Part shown: piece by piece, positions 10,031 to 20,775 of the stretch
How the letters are laid out: every line of letters starts with the position of its first letter
Position numbering within the stretch: the stretch's first letter is position 1
NCBI GenBank assembly: GCA_907164885.2
Contig: OU015499.1
Span: forward strand, 163,579,629 to 163,643,628
DNA from: Dolomedes plantarius
Lineage: Eukaryota > Arthropoda > Arachnida > Araneae > Dolomedidae
Direction of reading: 5' to 3'
DNA: 64,000 nucleotides
Made by a program: the position numbers and the translations under genes
The notes under the pieces: model-generated
What the model was told of the DNA's origin: nothing
The model's database searches: none
Seen by the model: only the letters and a program-made list of their open reading frames with translations

Positions 10031-10300
10031 TCAAGCGGAAACACCGCCAATGGAGCTAATGTAAATATGAAGAACTTCGAAAATAACAGCACTCTCTCTG
10101 GCCAGGAATCGTAAGCAAGTTCTTGGTCTACCTAGCAGGGCAATGATCAGTACGATGAAGAGATCGTAGGCACGGTCTACAGATAGAGAAGAACGTTTCC
10201 TGGTGTGCATGTCCGTATTGGATTTGTAGGCAAATCCGTACGTAAATATGGTCACACATATTGTTTGCTTGATGGAAATAATCGATAAACACACTCGCAT
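10031..10300 (-). CDS. Unrecognised ORF, 89 aa, copy L
   Basis: Reads MRVCLSIISIKQTICVTIF at the start, with a hydrophobic stretch (DLFIVLIIALLG) and then RPRTCLRFLARESAVIF. The copy-R equivalent (about 40,867-41,139, plus) keeps the frame but has two in-frame stops, so R at least is dead. The hydrophobic segment could be a membrane helix. I do not recognise the family. Confidence 0.3.
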   Translation of the reverse strand: MRVCLSIISIKQTICVTIFTYGFAYKSNTDMHTRKRSSLSVDRAYDLFIVLIIALLGRPRTCLRFLARESAVIFEVLHIYISSIGGVSA

Positions 10301-11026
10301 GGCATGGCCATCTGCATTTTCCAGCTGTACCTCAAATAAACACGTTAGAAAAATTAGTCAATGGCAGAACAGAAAATGCATTTTGCCATGAACTCATGAA
10401 AATGTGTGATTTTAGATAATAGAAGAAATGTTCTGAATTCTCAAAGTTCCGATCAATTAAAAGTGAAATGTTGTGATTCGGACGGATCGTGCGAAAACGA
10501 ATTAATTTCATCAATATAGAATTTATATATATTCTAAAGGATTAATTTAAAAATTAATTACCTGTTCATAACCGTTTAAAATATTAATGCAAAAATTCGT
10601 TGTCGAATCTTATTTAGACTGCTTTGGTGTTGGTTTTTGATGACGCAAGTTTTGTTGATATATTACTTAATATCGGATTTCATTAGGGGATATGCTGAAA
10701 AATATATTGCTTAACGGTTATATTTTGTAGAATTATAACCAGCCCTGGAATATCTGCTGAATATTATTGATTTTAAGTAATAGCATGTGCGAATTGCATT
10801 GAAGATTTCTTGAAATTGCTGAAAGACCGAAATATCAATGATTTCTTCTTGAACACATTAGGGTGCTTTCGCTAACATTAGCGCTTCATGAAACGCACTG
10901 ACAAACGTATTTCCATTTCGCTACAAACACTTAATAAACTTTAAAATTTGTATTTTCTTGCATTCAGCAACATTACAGCTAGGTGATTGTGCAACATAGG
11001 TTTCCCTAGAATAAAGACATAGTTTA
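10301..11026. other. Non-coding spacer
   Basis: AT-rich. It matches about 40,122-40,866 in inverse orientation. No gene, repeat or regulatory signal identified. Confidence 0.5.
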
Positions 11027-11963
11027 CACTGAGTGGCCAATTTCTATGAACAACTGACTGTTTTATGTATATTTGTCGCTTCTGGTTGAGACTCGTATAA
11101 AAAGGGAATGCTAGGTGATTGTAATAACAGTCGAATTCGCTTGGGAAGAAATGTGTAGAAAACGCAACTCAACGGACTTTGAACGCGGAACGGTTGTGGG
11201 TCCTAGAAGCAGTGGGGTGAGAATCACGGAAACTGCTTCGCTTGAGTAATGTGCACGATAGCGCAAGATTCAACGCCTCCAGTTCGCCCAGGATCACAAG
11301 AATTGGACAGTAAATGAATGGAAAGGGATAATGTAGTCCGATAAATCACGTTTCCTAGTACACCAGGCAGATGGCAGGGTGCGAGAATGGAAAAATCAGT
11401 AGACTATCCTTGACCCTGAATGCATTGCCTCAGTACTTCAAGTTGGTGGATGCAATGTAATGGTTTCAGGAATATTTTTCTGTCAGTGTTCGGGCTCTCG
11501 TTGTTTTAATTTCTGTAGAGGAACATCAGAATGCCGAAAGGATTTAAATATTTTCGCTGACCAAGTACATCTAGTTATATAAAGCGTTCACCCCGGATAC
11601 CTCCATGAAACAAAGTTCACTTGTCCACGAATGGTTTGAAGAGCTTGACGGAACCTTCACCTTCCTTAGCAGGCCTCCACAATTACCAGTTCTGAGTCCA
11701 CTGGAGTGCTTGTGGGACGAGGTCAAAAGGGGCATCAGGCAACTGGATTCATTCAGCCTTAGAGAACTGATAAGTGCAGTTCATCGGGTAGGGTCTCGGA
11801 TTCCTCAAGCCATCTTACAACATCTCGTAGGGAATAGAAACAGTACTGAGAGCAAAAAGTGGCGGAATGATGCACTGGATAGGTGGTCATAATAAATTGG
11901 GCGCACACTGTATGCACACTTATCAGCTGTGGTTGAATAATTCAGTTCATGGCCGACTAAACG
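11027..11963 (+). mobile_element. Tc1-like element, decayed, copy L
   Basis: The left end is CACTGAGTGGCCAATTTCTA after TA (11,025-11,026). A degraded inverse copy (ATGGCCGACTAAACG) ends before TA at 11,964-11,965. Transposase pieces in several frames include the C-terminal block at 11,605-11,892 with LSPLECLWDEVKR, where Tc1 transposases carry their last catalytic Glu. Multiple stops make it inactive. Copy R keeps only its left part (about 39,530-40,119). Confidence 0.75.
11605..11892 (+). pseudogene. Tc1 transposase C-terminal fragment
   Basis: 95 codons. LSPLECLWDEVKR corresponds to the PD(L/N)NPIE(H)LWD block of Tc1-type DD34E transposases, followed by the usual helical tail ending NDALDRWS. 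The rest of the gene upstream is broken by stops and frameshifts. Confidence 0.7.
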
Positions 11964-12002
11964 TATTCGTTCTAATTCCAATGTGGAGTTCAGCGTCCAC
12001 TG

Positions 12003-12266
12003 GTGGGAGGGAGAACGTCCGCTAGACTTTTTTTAGACCGAATTAACGATAAGAATGAAAATAAAAATTCATTATATCTCTCGTTAATTCTGATTAAATG
12101 GTCGCTTTCAGAGCCAGAAGACCTAAGTAAAATCCTGATAAATGTTGCTGTCCCGAGTGAGATTGACCTGAATTTAACCGCAAATTACTTCCACGGAATT
12201 GATGTAGGAACTTCCCCAAATCGTTTACATTCGTTGATCCCAGTTACCACAAATCTTAAAGTGTAA
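12003..12266 (+). CDS. Unrecognised ORF, 87 aa
   Basis: Starts MGGRTSARLFLDRINDKNEN and shows no known domain. It lies between two dead transposons and outside the duplicated block, so there is no second copy to compare. It may be a chance ORF. Confidence 0.15.
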   Translation: MGGRTSARLFLDRINDKNENKNSLYLSLILIKWSLSEPEDLSKILINVAVPSEIDLNLTANYFHGIDVGTSPNRLHSLIPVTTNLKV

Positions 12267-12419
12267 GCAAAACCGTTAAGATTTGAAAATTTTAAAATAT
12301 CTCTCGACTAGTTGATGTTCTACGGCATCTCCCCCATCTCCGACTGGAACTAGGTTAAAAACAGGTTTTTATACTGAAATATTTGGGTTCAGTTCGAGTC
12401 AACCTTGTTGAGCAATATA

Positions 12420-13815
12420 CACTCTTAGACAAAAAAGAAAAAACTACGCGCCAAGAAGCGGTAATGCAAATTGGACACAAATTGACAGGCATATAGGTTT
12501 CGACGGAAAATTCAAAAATTTAAAGTTTGGAGGCCAATGGATGAACATGTGACGCTGCTGCGCATCTTCACTGCGCAACTGGCAAGATATTAAAGAGGAG
12601 AAATTTCGATTCCAGGCCATAAATTCTTTGCGAATTTCATCCCGCGTACTCAGGTAGACAGTAACTATGCCTCGCATGCAGTTGCGCGAACAATATGCGC
12701 AGATATCAGCATTTGAGGGAGGGCGTGTAATTGGGTTCAAAGAAGCCGGTTCGTCTAATCGGAGAATAGCTCGACATTTGAATAGGAGCGATGCCACTAT
12801 TAGACGATGGTGGCAGGAATGGGTGAACCATGGCAGAACTCGGCATCAAGAAGGAAGCGGTAAGCCTAGAGAAACGACAGAACGTGAGGACCGAGCGATC
12901 GTCAGAGCGGCACTCACAGCCCCAGATTCATCATTATCATCGATCGTACGTGAAAATGGTGCTTCAGTGACCACAAGGACCATACACAGGTGGCTCACAG
13001 AAAGGGGGCTGAGCTCACAGCGCCCCTTGCGCCGACTACCATTGATTTCTGTACACCGACAAGCCCGTTTGCAGTGGTGTCGGGCACATTCGACTTGGAA
13101 TGACACTAACTGGAGTAGAATTATCTTCAGTGATGAGTCCCGCTTCAAATCGAGCGCCGATAACCGGCGAATTCGGAAATCTGGACACGTCCCGGACAGC
13201 GGTGGGATACCAACCTGACTGTCTTCCGCCATACGGACCGACAACCAGGAGTGATAGTCTGCGGTGCCATTTCATTTCATAGCAGGACCCCTTTGGTTGA
13301 CACCTTTACGGCACAGCGGTACGTCGACGATATTCTACGCCCCGTTGTGTTGCCCTCCATATCACGACATCCTGGGCTTACATTTGATCAATATAATGCC
13401 CGCCCGCACACGGCGATTGATTCTACTGCTTGTATTCGTGCTTGCCCAACGCTACCTTAGCCAGCAAGGACGCTGGATCTCCCCCCCCCATTGAGCACGT
13501 TAGGTGCACTATGAGCAGGGTCCTCCAACCAGCTCGTCTAATTGGACAGAATTTGGCACGTTATCCCGCAGGAGGACATCCGCCACCTCTATCAATCAAT
13601 GTCAAGCCGTATAACTACTTGCATAAGTCCAGATGTGGACCAATGCGTTATTGACTTTTTCTTTTTGTGAAGCTCTTTCTCTTGAATAAATCATCCAATT
13701 TTTCTCAAATCGTAATCATTTGTTTTTCTGTACATGTACATTACATCTACCAATTTCCGTCCCATTTGGATAACTCATTCTTGGTGCGTCATTTCTTTTG
13801 TCTACATACACACAC
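12420..13815 (+). mobile_element. Tc1/Tc3-like DNA transposon, inactive
   Basis: The left end CACTCTTAGACAAAAAAG follows TA at 12,418-12,419. The right end (TTTTGTCTACATACAC) is its degraded complement, and the nearby subterminal text GCGCCAAGAA also has an inverse match (GACGCACCAAGAATG). The length of about 1.4 kb is usual for the family. The exact right border is blurred by a CA/TA microsatellite. Confidence 0.75.
12667..13653 (+). pseudogene. Tc1/Tc3-like transposase, frameshifted
   Basis: Codons from 12,667 encode a paired helix-turn-helix N-terminus (IARHLNRSDATIRRWWQEW) and a second HTH (GASVTTRTIHRWL). The first catalytic block IIFSDESRF lies near 13,120-13,145. The frame then breaks near 13,150. 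The second block FDQYNARPH lies in another frame near 13,385, and LPPIEHVR near 13,480 carries the Glu. At least two frameshifts are present, so it is dead. The order and spacing fit DD34E Tc1 members common in arthropods. Confidence 0.85.
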
Positions 13816-13835
13816 ATATATATATATATATAATG
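13816..13835. repeat. CA/TA microsatellite
   Basis: Short alternating ACACACATATATATA run at the right border of the Tc1/Tc3-like element. Confidence 0.9.
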
Positions 13836-13867
13836 TTGCTGTTCTTGTTTGCAATGCCCCCTGGTAG

Positions 13868-14141
13868 GAATTCTTTCCATATAGGCTAGCGGGCTGAGAG
13901 GTACGGTTTATAATAGCACCACAAGGGTCGGAGTTCAATTTAGCCAAGTTCCCCAGCAATTTTGACCGAGCACCCCCAGGGGCGTCACTTGGAGGATCGT
14001 ACATGTCCCGCCCTCTCTGACCTCAGAGAGGGACTTTCCGGTCTACGGATTGAAAGTGCCCATATCCGGCCTAGACACGGAGGTATTGAACGGCGCATGT
14101 CGGGATTCTTACCCTCTGCACCTCGATACCACCCCCGATCC

Positions 14142-14147
<6 letters not shown>
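13868..14147 (+). repeat. Candidate tRNA-derived SINE-3
   Basis: GGCTAGCGGGCTGAGAGG and, about 45 bp later, GGTCGGAGTTCAATTT resemble pol III A and B boxes. The GC-richer body ends in a (TA)n tail, as many SINEs do. No second copy is in the window, so this rests on the box pattern alone. Confidence 0.45.

Positions 14148-14178
<31 letters not shown>
14148..14178. repeat. (TA)n microsatellite
   Basis: About 15 uninterrupted TA units. Confidence 0.95.
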
Positions 14179-14180
<2 letters not shown>

Positions 14181-14567
14181 GTAATTTTTAACATAAGTGC
14201 CGCGGCACGTGCGTAAAAAAGTGTTAAAAAATTATCGGGAGTGGCTCTTACGCCGGTGCGACATTTACGCCAATTTCGGTTTTAAAAGTCTTCTTTTCGC
14301 TTGCACTAAAAAGAAGATACTAAAATTGAGCCTCACGCATTACTTGAATATCACTGCGCATTACTTGGTTATCACTGCGCATGCGCCATGTTCTTGACTA
14401 TTTTTCGAAAACAACGACGATGATGTCATACGCACTTTGGCAACCATGCGCATTCATAGCTGTCGTTCTCTTTTTCTGCGAAAATAGTTTTCCTTTTTCT
14501 GTGAAACTATTTGGCAAAATGGCTCCAAAACGCAGAAACGAAAGCTGTTCAACGCCCTCTAATCTGT
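14179..14567 (+). mobile_element. Pogo-like transposon 5' fragment
   Basis: Begins CCGTAATTTTTAACATAAGTG with inverse-repeat-rich GC blocks, and ends with MAPKRRNESCSTP at 14,520-14,560, the common start of pogo/Tigger transposases. The fragment stops where copy M of the duplicated block begins, so the junction truncated it. The identification rests on a few residues. Confidence 0.4.
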
Positions 14568-14637
14568 GAGCGTCCTGACCACAAAACCATACCAATGGTG
14601 GGCGGGAATCTCAAAAAGCGAAATCCTACCTTAAAAA

Positions 14638-14925
14638 CTAATTAATGACACAACAGTCCGAGTTGTTTTTCACTACTGTGGGCCAAGGCTTGCGGTGCCC
14701 GTCTCCGCTTTCATGACCGTGGGCTTGGGGTGCCACACAGCATGTTTCGGTCAGGTGGTCAACCTGACGTGGGGTACCCAGATTTAGTTCCCAAGAATGC
14801 TTGGTCCTCATTATCCCTCGACCCACTCAAGGGATTAAAGGCAGAATCGACCTTGCCCATTCGCAGGCTAGAAACCTGAACCCGTGGTGTGGCAACTTGA
14901 AGCTTTTAACCACTACGCCACAGGG
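14638..14925 (-). repeat. tRNA-derived SINE-2, copy M
   Basis: The minus-strand head GTGGCGTAGTGGTTAA fits an A box and GGGTTCAGGTTTC a degraded B box. The body is about 290 bp. Flanks TCCTACCTTAA (14,626-14,636) and a degraded TTCTTACATTAA (after 14,925) look like a target duplication. Copy R preserves the second flank as TCGTACCTTAA. Confidence 0.75.
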
Positions 14926-15796
14926 ATTTCTTACATTAATAGTTTTTACAAAAATTTTGAATCCAAAATAATTTAAACTCCTCACAAATTGCGAAATAAA
15001 AGTGCTGTTAAGAAATCACCTTCTACTTCACCTAAATGTATCTCTTTTAATACCGAATATCCCCATCATATCCACACTTTGTTTTCACATGCTGTTTCAG
15101 AAACATTGGTTTAAATCTTTTACAAACACAGAAGTATTATCCTCAAACGAATAGAGGTTCGTTAAATTTTAGAAATTTCTCCAAAGGCGATAGTATTTTT
15201 CTTTCGACCATGTCGGTTCTGCAAATTAAATTTTCTAACTGATTCTCCACATTCTTTAAGAAATTTGGATACACTCGTATTTTCGCGCACGAGATAAAAT
15301 TTAATTGGATTAAGATACAAAATTTACCGCATATGTTAGCTCCCCAGATAATAACTAACCAAAAAAATACATTGAACCTTATTTTAATACACTAATATCA
15401 GCCTTCTAATTATAACGAGAAACGTCACTTCCAATGGTTTCCTCTTTGATTACCGGTGCCACTGTCAGAGTGAAAGCAGATAATCACATTTCCTTTTTGA
15501 AAATCTTGCGAGACTCAATAAAGACACCATTATTCAACAGACGACACTACTGGTGTAATTTATAAAGTAAACATTTTTTAGGAGTTGAGTTCGAAAGTTA
15601 AATTATACAATATTTCACACGTAAAAATTTCAGACAATATTTAATATTAAAGTAAACTTAGAAGCTCAACGATTTAAATACTACTTGCAAATTACAAAAA
15701 CCTTCTAATAAAATAACAAAAAGCTAAATTGATTTTAAAAAATCAAAACAGAGGCAAAAAAAAAATAATTCGGTCAACATATGAAGCCATAAAATA
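14926..15796. other. Non-coding spacer
   Basis: AT-rich and shared with copy R 42,091-42,968. No gene or repeat recognised. Confidence 0.5.
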
Positions 15797-15842
15797 TTTA
15801 TTTATATATCATTATACATATTTATCAGTTATATCTTAAAAA

Positions 15843-16046
15843 TTATAATTTCAATTTACCAGAACAATTACATAAGTGACATTTCATAACACCCTTTCCT
15901 GCACTGTAAATAGGTATAGTGACAAGATTTTTTACTTTAATCACTTTGGGGGTGTCATGAACCACATCAAAGATCGTAGGTCCATGACCGATAACGCATT
16001 GATATATTTCGAAAATATTTCTAAAGAAAAATGTTGTGAAACACAA
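15843..16046 (-). CDS. Small conserved ORF with Cys pair, possible terminal exon (copy M)
   Basis: 67 codons, ending SAGKGVMKCHLCN then SGKLKL and stop. It contains the 38-codon ORF of L and R. M has two extra bases just before TPKVI, so the frame stays open upstream (VIGHGPTIFDVVHDTP). Either M keeps the ancestral frame or L and R do. The AATAAA hexamer follows. Not recognised. Confidence 0.4.
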   Translation of the reverse strand: MCFTTFFFRNIFEIYQCVIGHGPTIFDVVHDTPKVIKVKNLVTIPIYSAGKGVMKCHLCNCSGKLKL

Positions 16047-16258
16047 AATTCCAAATAGTAATTTAATATTACAGCTCCTTTAAAAAAGAACCTCAAACCT
16101 CAATTTTAATTCGATTTTTAAGGGCATTATCCACACGGTGGGACAAATATTCTTTGTGCACGATCGTAGTTTTAAATCACTGAATGGACAGGGAAATGTC
16201 TTTGTAAATAATTCTGACCTGAAAATGTTTTCTTACATACAGTGCAGGCGAGAGGTTT

Positions 16259-17164
16259 TTATTCTGTGTGTATGCGGAGATGTTTTTTCAAATTATTCCG
16301 AACTGAAAATGTTTTCTTACATACAGTGCATGCGAAAGGTTCCTCTCCTGTGTGGGTGCGGAGATGTGTATCTAAATTACTCTGTTGAGAAAATTTTTTC
16401 TCACATACAGTGCATGCGAAAGGTTTCTCTCCTGTGTGGGTACGGAGATGTCTTTTAAAACTACTGTGTTCAGAAAATCTTTTCTTACATAAAGAGCAGG
16501 TGTAAGGTTTCTCTCGTGTGTGGGTACGGAGGTGTGTTTTCAAATTACAGTGATGAGAAAAACTTTTCTTACATACAGTGCATGCGAAAGGTTTCTCTCC
16601 TGTGTGGCTGCTGAGATGTCTATTTAAATGATCCTGTTGAGAAAATCTTTTCTCACATACAGTGCACTCGAAATGTTTCTCTCCTGTGTGGGTGCGGAGA
16701 TGTCTTTTTAATTTACCCTGTAGAAAAAATGTTTTCCCACACACATTGCAGGGGAAAGGTTTCTCTCCTGTGTGGGTACGGAGATGTTCTTTAAAACTAT
16801 TGTGTCCAGAAAAACTTTCCTTACATAAAGAGCAGGTGTAAGGTTTCTCTCGTGTGTGGGTACGGAAATGTGCTTTAAATCTACTGTAATCAGAAAAAGT
16901 TTTCTTACATACAGTGCATGCGAAAGGTTTCTCTCCTGTGTGGGTGCGGAGATGTCTATCTAAAGAAGCCTGTTGAGAAAATTTTTTCTCACATACAGTG
17001 CAGACGAAAGGTTTCTCTCCCGTATGAATGCGGAGATGAGTATTTAAATGATCCTTTCGAGAAAATCTTTTCCCACATACAGTGCAGGTGAAAGGTTTTT
17101 CTGTAAGTGTACAGAGAGGATTATGAATAATGTCATATGAATGATGTGTATTTAAGGCGGTCAA
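16259..17164 (-). pseudogene. C2H2 zinc-finger gene, 10 fingers, copy M, N-terminus frameshifted
   Basis: 301 codons from an internal Met (MTALNTHHSYD) encode ten 28-residue C2H2 fingers with TGEKP or TREKP linkers. The frame ends LRIHTE and stop, because the linker of the next finger is damaged; more finger text continues to about 16,210. Upstream, compared with R, 55 bp are missing near 17,242 (between GAAC and TTTAGTAGG), which shifts the frame of the normal N-terminus. It could still yield a short finger protein from the internal Met, but is best read as a pseudogene. Confidence 0.8.
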
Positions 17165-17565
17165 CTGTGAAAATGTTCCTTCATATAAATTACATTCGAA
17201 AATTTTCTCTTCGGTGAGAGGAGGAATCTGTGCACTGGAACTTTAGTAGGGTTCTGCTCGCAGGAATAGCATTCAATGGAAAGTGCATTTACGCTGGAAA
17301 TTAACAACATTTAACTTTCTAGCATGTCGACATTCCTTTACACGATAACTAAAAAACTGTAACTGCCAGCAATACGTTGACTTTCTGAATTTTTGGACAC
17401 CACAAACACATTAGATCTGCACCTAACTGCACCGAGAACCTGCAAAGAGAGGAGAAAGGAGTTTCAATGGGATATATTAACACTGTACCATCAAGCTTTT
17501 TTCTTATTTTTCACATGAAATCAATAGCAATATATAAATCTTTGTGCTAGGAAATGTGACATCTA

Positions 17566-18862
17566 CAGAGGCTGTTCGCACATTTTTTAGACGATTTTGG
17601 TAAGCGGTAATAAAAAATCGTTTGCTGCAAAAGAAATAATTGCAATTGTACTATGTTTTTAACAGTCAAAATTATCGCCCGCGGCTTGAAAGTTTTGTTT
17701 TTCTTCAAAATGGCGTTTTTAACAAAGCAGTGGTTCGAAGGCTACGTTTATGCTGTTTCCGAAGAGAAATATGCATACTCCGTTATCCAAAAACGATGTG
17801 AGAGTCATGGTTTTGTGATATCTAAAGCGTCGATAGGTAATATCGTCAACAAGAAAGGAAAAAACGTCAAATTGGAGCCTCAAGTTGGACAAAAATTCCA
17901 ATCTAGTATCGAAGGAAAAAACGGACATCTTCGACTATTGCAAAGGTACGTTGTTTAATGTTAAAAGAAAATCCCCCTAGTCAAAGGACAGTTGCAAAAT
18001 CATTAAAATGCTCGGTGTCCACTGTAAACAAAATGAGAAACGTTGATTTAAATCTTAAGAAAGCGAAAAAACGCAATGTGCAACGTCTTCTTCCAAATCA
18101 TATCGCTGAACGCAGGACAAGCTGCAGAATTCTATATAGAAACTCTTATCCAAAGAAAAATGGAAAACAATTGTCACAATAGATGAATCATGAGTGTATT
18201 TAAATGATTGCAACAAAAATGAGTCATTTATTATCATAAAAGGGGAGAAAAAAAATTAAGTACATGGTTCAAAGAATCGAAAGAAAGTTTTTCTAAGGGA
18301 TTCATGATTGTTGCTGGTTTTTCTTATAATGGCAAGTTAAAAATAAAGAGAGTGGAAAAATGTCAAGATTAACTCCAAATACTATCAGGGACATACTTTA
18401 TCGCCAATTTTTCTGAATGAAATACCATCGTTTTACCCACAGTGCCATCAATCTGTGAGACTCCATCAGGACAAAGCTAGCAGTCACACATCAAAATCCG
18501 CTGTAAATTTCCTAAAAGAAATGGAACAAAAAACTGGTATCAAGGCCATACCCTTCACTGATATCCCTACTAAATCTCCCGATGTATCACCTATGGATTT
18601 TTGTGCTTTCGGACTTTTAAAATCTGCATTATCCAAACGTCGTTCCAAAACCCTTGCAGGACTCTGGAAAGCTGTTCAGGAGGAATGGGATAGAATACCT
18701 CTTCTGACACTTCAAAAGGCATTATTATCCTGGAAATTGCGGTGTCGAAAGATAGTTCAGAATAAGGGATGTCAAATTTAACATTTAAAACACAAGAATT
18801 TTATGTAATTTAGTTTTGTGAATACAATATACATCGTCTAAAAAATGTGTGAACAGCCTCTG
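17566..18862 (+). mobile_element. DD41D-type mariner transposon
   Basis: 1297 bp with near-perfect inverted ends CAGAGGCTGTTCGCACATTT and its complement (AAATGTGTGAACAGCCTCTG), bounded by TA at 17,564-17,565 and 18,863-18,864. It is present only in copy M. It sits where M lacks about 1.4 kb that R retains. Confidence 0.92.
17710..18781 (+). pseudogene. Mariner-like transposase, spacing DD41D, inactive
   Basis: The likely start is the ATG at 17,710 (MAFLTKQWFEG). The N-terminal helix-turn-helix pieces run to 17,955, then the frame shifts (PSQRTVAKSLKCSVSTVNKM). The first catalytic Asp is at 18,182 (VTIDES), followed by TGA where Trp is expected. The second is at 18,470 (LHQDKASSH). The third, in SPDVSPMDF, is at 18,596. 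By my count 41 residues separate the last two Asp codons, the spacing reported for the rosa/VS (DD41D) families, against 34 in classic mariners. At least one frameshift and several stops disable it. Confidence 0.85.
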
Positions 18863-19873
18863 TATATATAATTCAAGATATTTTTGAAAAAAAAAGGGTA
18901 TTTCTTGATATTTCTGTATTAAAAACATATTGGGTTAATCGGAAGGTGTTGAGGCTGCCGCCAACTTGGCGATTGTTTACTTCCTGTTATGATGTACTCT
19001 CTTTTCCGGCTACACCTACGATTCCGTGCGATTGCACCTTTGATGGTACCTCTGTTTACATCTAAACTCGGCATCAGTTTTGATCTCGCTGCCATCTGTT
19101 GACTTATATAGGAATCTATTAAAAGTTTTTATAAAATATATTTTCTATTGTAAATTTTTATTTTCAGAATAATAAAAAAAGTTTACAAGAAAAGCGTTCG
19201 GTAATTGCTGCTAATTAAAGTGTAATATAATTAAAGATATAAAAGGGTAAAGAAAAAATAATAAAAGATATTAAAGGGTATTTTTTGGTATTTTATATTA
19301 AAAAAAATATTGCTCTATTCTAATTTTTCTCATTCTTAATTTTTTATAACCAGTTTTTTATAATTTTTTATATTCTTTTTTATTTTGGAGGTGGGGTGGA
19401 GGGGAATGTTTAAATATGAGCTGTTAGTTTTGAAAGAGGCATAAGTCCACTTAAAAAAAACAGTAATTTTAGTAAGATAGAGACACCTTCTCTTCATATT
19501 TACAATCATACCTTCAATGGAGTACGATTTTTTTTCAAAAGTAAAAAAAAGAATTTTATCTACAAAATGTAATCGTAAAAGTATTTTTTTAAGTGGAATA
19601 AGTACATTCCTAATAATTATAATTACAACAACTGGCTCATTGCAATTATTATTGTTTATTACGACTTCAGAGTACACTAAGCTTTAGCAGAAATTACTTA
19701 GCTAGTGCTAGTGTATTAAAAACAACATCGTTAACAAGATAACGGTATTATTGTTCTGATGAAGTGGTGAAAAGTAATTTCACTGTATTTGTTTGGTTTT
19801 CTTTCGCAAGTTTGACTGTTTGGTTTGTGTTTCTTATACTAATAGATTGCTGCGTGAGTGCTATTTAAATATA
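18863..19873. other. Non-coding AT-rich stretch
   Basis: Matches 47,037-48,023. The motif ATCGGAAGGTGTTGAGGCTG with ACTTGGCGATTG at 18,935 is related to the terminus of the TIR element at 34,199, so a partial or solo end of that family may lie here. About 430 bp around 19,160-19,600 are absent from L. No ORF of note. Confidence 0.5.
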
Positions 19874-20185
19874 CAGTGGTATCACGACTTACGAGTTTTT
19901 CTAGATACGAGCATTCTCTTCGCAGATTTTTTGCTTCGGGTTACGAGCAAGCTTCAGATACCCCACCGCTAGTTTGCACAGCGAACGCCATGTTACGTGC
20001 TCATCAAATGAGAACATGAGAAGCATATAGTAATACTTACAACCTTTATGTACAGTTATTATACAATTGTCTACATATTATTCTTAAGACTACTATCCTG
20101 TCTAAAACCGAGAGATTAACACTCAACAATTATCACCCGGGAAGCTTGCTCTGTCCCCACTTGAGTAGCCTTCCGAAACCGAACA

Positions 20186-20505
20186 GAGCCAGGGGATGGC
20201 CGAATGGCTAAGGTGCTGGCATTCGATTCAGATCGTGTGGGTTCGAGTCCCACTGTTGGTATGGATCTTTGTAGCCATTAGGCATCGGCATTAAACTGTA
20301 GGTCTCAGTCTAATTAGCCCTCGTGACCCAAAAAGTTGACCGTAGCGCTCCAAACAAAACCGAAACGCGTCCAACCTCTCTCGCAGAGAGATAGCTTCAA
20401 TTCCTCAATTTCCTCCCTCACACTGGAACTCCCCATGGGGTCTAGGGGAAGGGATAACCTTAGTCCTACGATCGCAAGCCCTCCCCTTTCTACGGATTCC
20501 GAAAA
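20186..20505 (+). repeat. tRNA-derived SINE-1, copy M
   Basis: A box TGGCCGAATGG at 20,197-20,207 and B box GGTTCGAGTCC at 20,240-20,250 lie in a Leu/Ser-tRNA-like head. A GC-richer body follows, ending TTCTACGGATTCCGAAAAA. The flanks CCGAAACCGAACA and AATCCGAACA suggest a target duplication. Confidence 0.8.
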
Positions 20506-20652
20506 AGAGGAATCCGAACATTACAGCCACATTGAATGACGCAGCAATCGCCGAGCTTCCGTGCCTCATTCGTTCGCTTGAAGAGGTTAGCTCGTAATAA
20601 AAGCATCAATTTTGTGATTGCAGTTATTTTGCAAAACTTCATTTTTCCAACC

Positions 20653-20757
20653 ATGCGTACGAAGAAAGTGAGTGCGAAGGACAGTGCTGAGAAGAAGCCG
20701 ATGACGTGCATTGGGTTGAAAAAAGAAATTATGAAAATACATGAAGGTGTGGTGTAA
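20653..20757 (+). pseudogene. Tigger transposase N-terminal fragment
   Basis: MRTKKVSAKDSAEKKPMTC followed by LKKEIMKIHEG resembles the start of Tigger/CENP-B-type transposases, whose first helix reads like T(M)E(L)KLEIIKRHE. It ends at a TAA ten bases before the hAT MITE. Confidence 0.55.
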
Positions 20758-20775
20758 GCTTAAAGCAGTGGTTCC

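Larger units (their letters stand above)
1..11635 (-). repeat. Duplicated block, copy L (inverted)
   Basis: Read on the minus strand, this stretch matches about 39,525-49,238 (copy R) almost end to end, and about 14,570-27,480 (copy M). Landmarks recur in the same order: transposon-like gene fragment, Tigger element with SINE-1, copia LTR, zinc-finger array, 3' ORF with AATAAA, SINE-2, two small ORFs, Tc1 remnant. Sampled stretches differ by roughly 5-10%, with many indels. L lacks about 430 bp present in M (19,160-19,600) and R, and about 400 bp of the stretch following SINE-2. It keeps 2 kb of copia interior that R has lost. The left edge is cut by the window. Confidence 0.9.

Noticed and set aside
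20186..20260. A genuine tRNA gene
   Set aside because: Pol III boxes are present but the cloverleaf is incomplete, and the same head continues into a shared SINE body in three copies.
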